A stretch of DNA of 39,085 bases from Crocinitomicaceae bacterium (GTDB lineage: Bacteria; Bacteroidota; Bacteroidia; Flavobacteriales_D; Parvicellaceae): NCBI GenBank assembly GCA_002691605.1, contig NZID01000086.1, positions 1 to 39,085 on the forward strand, read 5' to 3'. The translations under genes and the position numbers were made by a program. Positions 1 to 6,647 of this stretch are shown in pieces. The notes below the pieces were generated by a model that saw nothing but the letters and a program-made list of their open reading frames with translations, was not told the origin of the DNA and ran no database searches. Within the stretch, counting starts at the first letter, position 1. Every line of letters starts with the position of its first letter.

Positions 1-164
1 ACAGTTCACTAAAATTTATAACTATGAAAGTTACTATTGATATTAGTAACTTTCATAGTTATAAATTTTAATAAAGCCGTCAATGGGTTTGATATACTCA
101 TCTTTAATTGGATACATACTAATATCAATAGTAACTTTCATAGTTATAAATTTTAGTGAACTGT
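1..164. repeat. Three-copy inverted repeat, possible fold-back element
   Basis: Bases 1-48 are the exact reverse complement of 117-164. A 27-base segment starting TAGTAACTTTCATAG occurs at 44-70 and again directly at 129-155, and inverted at 10-36. Two hairpins are therefore mutually exclusive: a 27-bp stem (10-36 with 44-70, loop of 7) and a 48-bp stem (1-48 with 117-164, loop of 68). The repeat reaches the window edge, so it may continue to the left. The core (71-116) has no repeat copy. No transposase is visible. It could be a MITE, the end of a mobile element or an intergenic palindrome family; the sequence alone does not decide. Confidence 0.85.
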
Positions 165-263
165 GAAGATAATAAAAGGCTAAAAAAATAGCTAGATGTT
201 GAGTGAATATTGAGTCATATCAAGGGAGTCTGATTTTTAGTATCGTAACTCCCTGATAATGAG

Positions 264-337
264 TGGGCCCAGAAGGGCTCGAACCTTCGACCCCCTGATT
301 ATGAGTCAGGTGCTCTAACCAACTGAGCTATGGGCCC
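264..337 (-). tRNA. tRNA with CAU anticodon (Ile2 or Met)
   Basis: The minus strand folds into a complete 74-base tRNA. The acceptor GGGCCCA pairs with TGGGCCC and the discriminator is A. The D-arm begins TAGCTCAGTTGGTTAGAGC, the anticodon stem is CCTGA/TCAGG around CTCATAA, and the T-arm contains GGTTCGAGCC. CCA is not encoded (the next bases are CTC). CAU can be elongator Met, or Ile2 read as AUA after lysidine modification. The GC-rich GGGCCCA acceptor resembles tRNAs usually annotated as Ile(CAU) in Bacteroidota, so I lean to Ile2. Nothing else distinguishes them here. Confidence 0.93.
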
Positions 338-355
338 TAACTTGCTTAAAAAGAA

Positions 356-386
356 CAAGTTTAGCGCGTTTATCAATGAGTTGCAA
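356..386 (-). promoter_or_regulatory. Candidate tRNA promoter
   Basis: On the minus strand a TTG (at 384-386, inside TTTTTG) is followed after 20 bases by TAAACTTG (356-363), one mismatch from the Bacteroidota -7 element TAnnTTTG. The known spacing in flavobacteria is about 17-23. Transcription would begin near 350, about a dozen bases before the tRNA 5' end. This is a motif match only. Confidence 0.4.
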
Positions 387-594
387 AAATGACAATCTCA
401 CCATAACCTCACCAAGTATGCTAATTATTTGCAACTTTTTGAATTCCAAATTTATAAAATTGGTTGTCAAATGTATAATAAAATTTGAGAAAGTACTAAG
501 TGCGAGATAGCGAGATTGTGAGATGTTATTTGAAAAACTTTATTTCCAGCTTTTTCTTACTTTAATGATTTAAAACTTATAAAATGAAGTAGAT

Positions 595-810
595 ATTATT
601 TTTATTGATGTATTGTGTTTTGGTCAAAAATGTATTAAAGGAAACTGCAAAAACGGACAAGGAACTTGTACTCATGTTAATGGAGATAAATATGTAGGAG
701 AATGAAATGACGGTCTTACAAAATATATGTTTAATGAAGATTAGAATTAGTTTGAAAAAGTATCAACTCAAACACAAAACGAACTGGTGGAAGAAGATGA
801 ATACCACTAG
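595..810 (+). pseudogene. Decayed MORN-repeat gene fragment
   Basis: In the frame starting at 595 the translation contains CIKGNCKNGQGTCT, then NGDKYVGE, then a TGA where MORN repeats have Trp (GEW), then NDG. This is the GxGT...NGDxYxGEWxxG pattern of MORN repeats, which in Bacteroidota occur in secreted or membrane-associated proteins. Further in-frame stops sit at 742, 748 and 808, and no ATG opens the frame. The same frame also carries a short ATG-initiated stretch ending LFLTLMI at 523-573, possibly the remnant of a signal peptide, but it is separated by stops. TGA recoding is unlikely because TGA ends other genes here. The MORN core (622-714) is convincing; the borders are guesses. Confidence 0.6.
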
Positions 811-1006
811 TGGGTGTAAAAAATATATCCAGGGTTTTTAAAGTAAGTTTGATAGCAAATTTTTAAAAAAAAATCTAATTACTAGTAATAATATAAACAA
901 TAAATAAATTTTTTTTGTGGAGTATAACTCTAGTTTTGTTTAACAATTATTAAACAAAATTAAACAAAAATTAAATTTTAAATATTTTTAAAAAAAAAAA
1001 AACTAA

Positions 1007-1144
1007 ATGAATATTGTCGTACTATTTTGGTTATTATGCATTTCAAGTATAATGGGCTATCTCATAACTAATAAACTTGTCTTAAAAAATAAGAAAATTA
1101 CTTCAAGGGCTTTTAACAAAAATAATCAAAATCAAAATTTTTAA
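1007..1144 (+). CDS. Possible small single-pass membrane protein (45 aa)
   Basis: ATG at 1007, stop TAA at 1142-1144, one base before the stop of the convergent TonB receptor gene. The peptide starts MNIVVLFWLLCISSIMGYLI, a plausible transmembrane helix, followed by a basic, Asn/Gln-rich tail (KNKKITSRAF...). The start follows a run of 13 A, which suits A-rich Bacteroidota initiation regions, but there is no Shine-Dalgarno site and no family I recognise. It is too short for the supplied ORF track. The hydrophobic-then-basic layout and the compact fit against the next gene favour a real gene; chance in AT-rich DNA is the alternative. Confidence 0.35.
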   Translation: MNIVVLFWLLCISSIMGYLITNKLVLKNKKITSRAFNKNNQNQNF

Positions 1145-1145
1145 T

Positions 1146-3092
1146 TTATCTAATCTCCCAAAGTACCCCACCCATTAGCCACCTACCAGGCATTTTTGCA
1201 CCAAGTATATTTTGATAATCAGTATTGGTTATATTGAGTATTTGAATATTGAAGTAAACTCCACTTTTTATTTTGTAACCTATTCTACCATTTAATAATG
1301 CATAATTACTTTCTAAGATAGAGGAAATGGATTCTGCAAGCTGCTGATTTCTTTCTTTGTACAAGCCAGAAATAGAGAATTTTAAAGAATTATATTTTAA
1401 AATAATTTGGGAGTTGATAAGATGCTTAGCAAAACTTGACAAATAAATTCCAAGATTATCATTACTAATATCTGTAAAGGTATATCCCATTTGCCAACCT
1501 AAAGTCTTGTTTTCTGATATAATAAATTTAGTATTTAGTTCAAATTCAAGCCCATTTACATAAACATCCTTGATGTTTTTTGCGAAAAAATAATCTGCTC
1601 CTGAGTATAAACTACCAATATTGCTCACATTGCCAATATCACTCTCATTTGTTAATATATAATCTATTATGTTTTTAGACTGCCTACTAAAGACGGTTGC
1701 TTTAAATAAAATATTTTTAAATAGGTAGTAGTTAATTCCAATTTCTTCTGACCAGCCTTTTTCAGCAATTAAATTTGGATTACCAAGGCTTCTTTCAGGT
1801 GTTAACTCAACTACATTATTGGATACATATCTTTCTGTATAATCTGCTGCCCTAATACTTTTCCCCGCAGATGCTCTCAGGACTATATTATTCGCACTAT
1901 AAGAAGCACTAAGTTGAGGACAAAATTCAAACCCATAGTTTTGATCATAATCTTCTCTAGCTATGGCTGTGAAAACCATATTATTTGACTTATAAACGCC
2001 CATTAAATATCCACCAAAATGATAGTCACTGTGATTCCCCCTATCATTACTTTCTATTTTTCTAAAATCCCCTTGAAGGCCAGATTTTAATTTGATCTTG
2101 TTTTTAATTTCTCTTGAACTATTTATGGTAAAATTTATGAAATCCATGGTATGGGAATTAGTAGACGGGAAATCAGGACTAAATATAAATTCATCATTAC
2201 TTCGTTTGTAACTTGCATTTATATCTAGTGTTGAACCTAAATTTGTTTTTCTTTGGAATTGGACTCGGTTAAACCAGTTAGATGTGATTTCAGTTGATTT
2301 ATCAAAAGTATTAGTTGTATAAAAATATCTTGCGTTAAAATCGCTAGAAAGGATAGAAGACCTAAACTTTATTTCCCATAAATCATTTAATTTATATCCT
2401 CCAGAAAGACTGATATTTTTAATGTCAAAATAATTTCTGTATCCCTCTAAAGTTGTAGAAGAGTCCACCGAAATAGGTGGGACACTATCACCAATAGATT
2501 GATTTAATGACAAGCCTAATCCAAAGTAAAATTTATTTGACTTATGAAAAATACCAGCTGTTGAGTTTATTAATTTATTTGCACCATAGTTTATGGTTCC
2601 TGAGGAGGAAGTTCCATTTTTTAAAGAATCAAAACCCTTAGTGATTATATTAATTACTCCGCCAACAGCATCTGGACCATACATAGAAGCACCTGCTCCT
2701 TTAAGTATTTCAATTCTTTCAATTTCCATATTCGAAACTGGAACATAGCAGTTGAAATGCCCAGTTAGAGGGTCATTAATTCTCATTCCGTCAATTAAAA
2801 CTAAAACTTGTGAAAAAGTTGATCCTCTCATGACTATATCCCCTTGAACACCAAATCCACCACGAGATTGAATCTCTATTCCTGAAATAGTTTGTAATAA
2901 TTCATAAAAAGTAGTGGCTGGCAACTCTTGAATTTGCTCTTTTGTAAGAATGTTAATACTTCTCCCCGTCTCATTAACTTTTAGCGGTATTCGAGTAGTT
3001 TGAACTACTAACGTGTCTAAACTAAAACTATTTTGAGCCCTGAAACTAACAAATAGTAAAAAAATGATTGATGTGGTAAAAAAGTTTTTCAA
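1146..3092 (-). CDS. TonB-dependent outer-membrane receptor, BtuB-like
   Basis: At 648 aa with a signal peptide (about residues 1-20), this is an outer-membrane active-transport channel. A plug domain (about 25-155) contains the stretch ending VLVLIDGMRINDPLTG and the characteristic YGPDAVGGVINIITKG. The rest is a beta-barrel with alternating hydrophobic strands and a strand-like C-terminus. There is no N-terminal carboxypeptidase-like (CarboxypepD) domain and no SusD partner nearby, so it is of the small BtuB/siderophore type, not a SusC polysaccharide receptor. The size and plug resemble vitamin B12 receptors, but the ligand cannot be read from the sequence. It is divergent from the HAD phosphatase gene (79 bases between starts) and convergent with the 45-aa ORF. 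Confidence 0.9.
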   Translation of the reverse strand: MKNFFTTSIIFLLFVSFRAQNSFSLDTLVVQTTRIPLKVNETGRSINILTKEQIQELPATTFYELLQTISGIEIQSRGGFGVQGDIVMRGSTFSQVLVLIDGMRINDPLTGHFNCYVPVSNMEIERIEILKGAGASMYGPDAVGGVINIITKGFDSLKNGTSSSGTINYGANKLINSTAGIFHKSNKFYFGLGLSLNQSIGDSVPPISVDSSTTLEGYRNYFDIKNISLSGGYKLNDLWEIKFRSSILSSDFNARYFYTTNTFDKSTEITSNWFNRVQFQRKTNLGSTLDINASYKRSNDEFIFSPDFPSTNSHTMDFINFTINSSREIKNKIKLKSGLQGDFRKIESNDRGNHSDYHFGGYLMGVYKSNNMVFTAIAREDYDQNYGFEFCPQLSASYSANNIVLRASAGKSIRAADYTERYVSNNVVELTPERSLGNPNLIAEKGWSEEIGINYYLFKNILFKATVFSRQSKNIIDYILTNESDIGNVSNIGSLYSGADYFFAKNIKDVYVNGLEFELNTKFIISENKTLGWQMGYTFTDISNDNLGIYLSSFAKHLINSQIILKYNSLKFSISGLYKERNQQLAESISSILESNYALLNGRIGYKIKSGVYFNIQILNITNTDYQNILGAKMPGRWLMGGVLWEIR

Positions 3093-3171
3093 AATAACTT
3101 GGTGTAGAAAATTTGGTTAATATGTCTAAATTCGACGCAATTTTAATACTTTGTTTTCATTAAATGAAAGT

Positions 3172-3813
3172 ATGACTAAGATTAAAAATATAATTTTTGA
3201 TTTAGGAGGAGTAATCTTAAATCTTGACTATTCCAACACAATTAAAGAGTTTAGTAAACTAGGGCTCTTCAATTTTGAAAAATTATACAGTCAAAAAAAA
3301 CAATCACAAATTTTTGATGATTTTGAAAAGGGTAAAATTTCTGCTGAAAAATTTATTTTTTCAATAAAGCAGTTGGTAAAATTAGATATAAAAGAAATTG
3401 ATTTCATTAATGCATGGAACGCAATGCTTTTAGAAATACCTTTAGAGAGGCTAGAATTTATTAAACAGCTAAAAAAAAATTTCAAAATTTATTTATTGAG
3501 TAATACTAATGAGATTCACATTAAAAAATTTGAAGAAGATTTGAGTAATACTAATAAATTAAAAGATTTTCAAGATTGTTTTGACCAAATATATTATTCT
3601 TCGGAAATGGGGATGAGAAAACCGGATGCTGAATGCTTCCTTAAAGTAATACAGGATCACCATTTAAATGCCCATGAAACCTTATTTATTGATGATACTA
3701 TTCAGCACGTTAAGGGTGCAAGAAAAGTGGGCATTAATGCAATTCTTCTTAAAAAAGAAATGACAATTATTCAACTTCTTCCTGGCATAATTCAATTAAA
3801 ACCCCATTCGTAG
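3172..3813 (+). CDS. HAD-family hydrolase (subfamily IA, YihX-like)
   Basis: HAD phosphatase of about 213 aa. Motif I is IIFDLGGVILNLD (nucleophile Asp), motif II is LLSNTN, the motif III lysine lies in MRKPDAECF, and motif IV is LFIDDT. This is the G-G-V variant of YihX-type sugar-phosphate phosphatases; the substrate is unknown. The ORF track opens at a TTG (3151), but the ATG at 3172 places MTKIKNIIFDLGG at the N-terminus as in relatives, so I prefer 3172. The last 47 bases overlap the 3' end of the convergent epimerase gene, so both C-termini share DNA. No terminator lies between them. Confidence 0.88.
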   Translation: MTKIKNIIFDLGGVILNLDYSNTIKEFSKLGLFNFEKLYSQKKQSQIFDDFEKGKISAEKFIFSIKQLVKLDIKEIDFINAWNAMLLEIPLERLEFIKQLKKNFKIYLLSNTNEIHIKKFEEDLSNTNKLKDFQDCFDQIYYSSEMGMRKPDAECFLKVIQDHHLNAHETLFIDDTIQHVKGARKVGINAILLKKEMTIIQLLPGIIQLKPHS

Positions 3814-4171
3814 TTTTTGGATGGAGAAAGCATATTAATTTCTTATCAGCCCCTTTTTTAACATCGCCAATGGTTTCAAAACCTAAAGTTTTCAATCTTC
3901 CAAGTTCTTTGTGAATGTCGTCTACATGCAATGCTAAATGATGCATTCTTTGTCCATATTTAGACAAAAACTTTCTTATTGGACTATTCTCATTAATGGC
4001 TTCTAATAATTCAATTTTTGTTTCTCCTAATTGATAAAAATGAGTTTTGACTCCTTCCGAAGGAACTTCCTCATTTTTATAGGATCTTGAATCCAATAGT
4101 TGGTCAAACATTTTAAGTGAACTATGAATGTCTTTAACCGCTATTCCAATATGTTCAATTTTTTTAATCAT
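3767..4171 (-). CDS. mce: Methylmalonyl-CoA epimerase (VOC superfamily)
   Basis: A 134-aa single VOC (glyoxalase-fold) protein, the usual length of methylmalonyl-CoA epimerase, which interconverts the (R) and (S) forms for the B12-dependent mutase in propionate and branched-chain amino acid metabolism. Visible metal-ligand regions are HIGIAVKDI at the N-terminus, MHHLALHVDDI near the middle and GVLIELCQE near the C-terminus, all typical of the family. The mutase is not in the window. A B12-type TonB receptor lies one gene away, but on a separate transcript. The 3' end overlaps the HAD gene by 47 bases. Confidence 0.9.
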   Translation of the reverse strand: MIKKIEHIGIAVKDIHSSLKMFDQLLDSRSYKNEEVPSEGVKTHFYQLGETKIELLEAINENSPIRKFLSKYGQRMHHLALHVDDIHKELGRLKTLGFETIGDVKKGADKKLICFLHPKTTNGVLIELCQEEVE

Positions 4172-4340
4172 GAATTTTTTTAGGAATATCTAAGTTAGAA
4201 ATTTTGAGCTTTTTTTCCTTTAATTTTTTTCCAATAATGAGATTATGTTTAATCAATGAAAGATAAACTTTACTTTTCCAATAAATCTTTGGTATAGTCT
4301 TTATTTAAAAGTAGTTTTAAGCGTTTATTAAATTAATTCT

Positions 4341-4523
4341 ATGTTTGGGCTATTCAAAAAAAAATCAGAAAAAGACACTTTACTAAAGAAATACCAGTTA
4401 TTGACAGAAGAAGCCTATAAATTATCTCACACAGACAGATCAGCAAGCGATAAGAAAACAAAAGAAGCGAATGACATTCTAGAAAAAATAAAAATATTAG
4501 AATCGCAGGAGAACAATCCATAG
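4341..4523 (+). CDS. Lacal_2735-like small protein (DUF6435 type)
   Basis: A 60-aa highly charged, probably helical protein. It begins MFGLFKKKSEKDTLLKKY and continues with a pattern of Lys, Glu and Leu typical of the Lacal_2735/DUF6435 small-protein family in flavobacteria. There is no signal peptide or membrane segment and no known function. It lies 24 bases upstream of rnr on the same strand and is probably co-transcribed. The 169-base gap before it shows no clear TAnnTTTG promoter element. Family recognition is from memory of the MFGLFKK start and overall composition. Confidence 0.75.
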   Translation: MFGLFKKKSEKDTLLKKYQLLTEEAYKLSHTDRSASDKKTKEANDILEKIKILESQENNP

Positions 4524-4547
4524 TACTGGATGTATTTATAAAACTTT

Positions 4548-6647
4548 ATGAAAGATCGTGAACTCTCTGAGCGAATTTTAGCAGTACTAAGAAAGCACCC
4601 GGATCATACCTACAATTACAAACAGATAGCAGCAGTTTTGGGAATTAAAGATCCCTTTATTCGCAAAAGAATCGTAACTCTTTTAGCTCAATTAGCTAAA
4701 AATAAAATATTGGACGAGCATACCAGAGGAAAATTTCAAACAAAAAGTGCCAATTTTGAGTACGAGGGACATATTCAAACAGTTAGCAAAGGTGGAGCCT
4801 ATTTTATTTCTCCCAAATTAGAAAAGGATGTTTACATTCATCCTACCAACTTAAAAAATGCCCTTAATAGAGATAAGGTTCTTGTTAAGACCACTAACTA
4901 TAAAGGAAAAGAAGAGGGCAGAATTATCAAAATATTAGAAAGAGTTAAAAAAGAGTATATAGGAATTTTAGAATTATCCAAGAACTATTGTTTTTTTATC
5001 CCAGATGATAAGACAGTTAAAACCCATTTTTTTATAGAAAAAAAACACTTAAATGGAGCTAAAAATGGTCAAAAAGTAAAAGTAAAGTTTCTCTCATGGC
5101 CTAAGAACGTTAAAAGCCCACATGCAGCAGTAATTGAAATAATTGGACCCCCCGGGGAACTAAACGTAGAAATGAATTCTATACTCTCAGAATTTGGATT
5201 TCCGACTAAATTTTTAGCTCCAGTTATGAAAGAATTGGATTCTATATACACTCCTAATTACAATAAAGAAGCATTAAAAAGAAGAGACTTTAGAGACATT
5301 ACCACCTTTACTATTGACCCAATCGATGCTAAAGATTTTGATGATGCAATAAGTTTTCAAATAATTGACAAGGATATCTTTGAAATTGGAGTACACATTG
5401 CAGATGTGGGGCATTTTGTAAAAGAAAAGTCGGTGATTGATAAGGAAGCTTTTGAAAGAGGAAACAGTGTTTACTTAGTGGATAGAGTAATTCCTATGCT
5501 CCCTGAAAAATTAAGTAATGAACTATGTTCTCTTAGGCCGAATGAAGATAAATTGACTTTTTCAGTAGTTTTTAAATTGGATATAAAAGGAGAAATTAAA
5601 GATACTTGGTTTGGTAAAACAGTAATCCACTCTAACCACAGATTTACCTATGAACAGGCCCAAGAAATAATTGAAGGGAAGGAACATAAATTTTCAAAAG
5701 AAATAAACACACTTAATACTATTGCTAAAACTCTACGCAGAAAAAGATTAAACAACGGAGCATTAAATATCGAAAGTAGTGAAGTTAGATTCCAATTAAA
5801 TGAGGAAGGTTTCCCTGTAGGAACATTTATAAAAGTTTCTAAAGAAGCACACCAGCTTATAGAGGAATTTATGCTACTGGCAAATAAACATGTGGCTATT
5901 AAGATGGGTAAGCCTCAAAAAAACAAAATGATTAGCCCATTTATTTATAGAATTCACGAAGATCCTAACGAAGAAAAGTTAAGTGATTTAAAAATTTACC
6001 TTCAGGCTATGGGATACGATTGGGTAAGAATAAAGAATAAACCAATTTCTTTTTCTTTAAATGAAGTAATGAAAAAAGCAAAGGTAAATAAAGAGCTTCA
6101 TTTAATTGCTCCAATGATTATTCGATCGATGTCAAAAGCAGTCTATAGTTCAGATAATATAGGCCACTATGGATTGGCATTTCAATATTATACCCATTTC
6201 ACTTCACCAATAAGAAGGTATGCAGATTTGATAGTTCACAGAAAATTATGGAATGCTATTAATGAAAAGTCTTATCACTCTAAAGAACAATTGGAGCATA
6301 CATGCAACCATATTTCTAAGATGGAAAAGCAAGCAGTTGATGCTGAAAGAGCTTCTATTAAATATATGCAAGTATTATTTTTAAGAGAAAAAATTGGAAC
6401 TCAATTTAGTGGAGTGATTTCAGGTCTTACAGACTGGGGAATTTTTGTAGAATTAGACAATAATAAGTGTGAGGGAATGATTCCCTTAAATAGCATTAAA
6501 GACGATCAATATTTCTATGATAATGAACTTAAATTAATATTGGGCCACAACACAAGAAAAAGCTATAAGCTAGGACAAGAAATCAATGTAATAGTTAAAA
6601 AAGCAGATATTTACAAAAGACAGATTGATTTTACACTAGTTAATTAA
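4548..6647 (+). CDS. rnr: Ribonuclease R
   Basis: A 699-aa 3'-5' exoribonuclease of the RNB (RNase II/R) family that degrades structured RNA. In order: an N-terminal winged helix (about 1-60), cold-shock OB domains (about 70-200), the catalytic RNB domain with the Asp cluster TIDPIDAKDFDDAIS (about 255-269) and the signature HYGLAFQYYTHFTSPIRRYA, and a C-terminal S1 domain (about 620-697, GVISGLTDWGIFVELDNN). The length is normal. The N-terminal helix-turn-helix points to RNase R and not RNase II. Its stop overlaps the 3' end of the convergent metalloprotease gene by 8 bases. Confidence 0.96.
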   Translation: MKDRELSERILAVLRKHPDHTYNYKQIAAVLGIKDPFIRKRIVTLLAQLAKNKILDEHTRGKFQTKSANFEYEGHIQTVSKGGAYFISPKLEKDVYIHPTNLKNALNRDKVLVKTTNYKGKEEGRIIKILERVKKEYIGILELSKNYCFFIPDDKTVKTHFFIEKKHLNGAKNGQKVKVKFLSWPKNVKSPHAAVIEIIGPPGELNVEMNSILSEFGFPTKFLAPVMKELDSIYTPNYNKEALKRRDFRDITTFTIDPIDAKDFDDAISFQIIDKDIFEIGVHIADVGHFVKEKSVIDKEAFERGNSVYLVDRVIPMLPEKLSNELCSLRPNEDKLTFSVVFKLDIKGEIKDTWFGKTVIHSNHRFTYEQAQEIIEGKEHKFSKEINTLNTIAKTLRRKRLNNGALNIESSEVRFQLNEEGFPVGTFIKVSKEAHQLIEEFMLLANKHVAIKMGKPQKNKMISPFIYRIHEDPNEEKLSDLKIYLQAMGYDWVRIKNKPISFSLNEVMKKAKVNKELHLIAPMIIRSMSKAVYSSDNIGHYGLAFQYYTHFTSPIRRYADLIVHRKLWNAINEKSYHSKEQLEHTCNHISKMEKQAVDAERASIKYMQVLFLREKIGTQFSGVISGLTDWGIFVELDNNKCEGMIPLNSIKDDQYFYDNELKLILGHNTRKSYKLGQEINVIVKKADIYKRQIDFTLVN

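Larger units (their letters stand above)
338..1145. other. Long stretch without an intact conventional gene
   Basis: About 800 bases lie between the tRNA and the TonB receptor gene. They hold the candidate tRNA promoter, a decayed MORN-like reading frame (about 595-810), a very AT-rich tract with a run of 13 A (about 840-1002), and a possible 45-codon ORF (1007-1144). A 9-base inverted repeat (AGTTGCAAA at 379-387, TTTGCAACT at 428-436) is also present. Bases 440-520 show nothing I recognise. Together with the inverted repeat at 1-164 this looks like eroded accessory DNA next to a tRNA. Confidence 0.7.

Noticed and set aside
1-164. CRISPR array
   Set aside because: Repeat copies are partly inverted, the spacing is irregular (7 and 58 bases), and no cas genes are present.
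223-254. Hairpin AGGGAGT/ACTCCCT as tRNA terminator
   Set aside because: Only a 7-bp stem with an 18-base loop and no T-run after it on the minus strand.
595-810. TGA read as tryptophan (alternative genetic code) to rescue the MORN ORF
   Set aside because: TGA clearly terminates plsX and the SIS isomerase gene, and TAG stops also interrupt the MORN frame.
914-938. Promoter TTTG ... TAGTTTTG upstream of the 45-aa ORF
   Set aside because: The -7 element matches, but the spacing to TTTG is only 13 bases, shorter than the usual 17-23, in a low-complexity AT tract.
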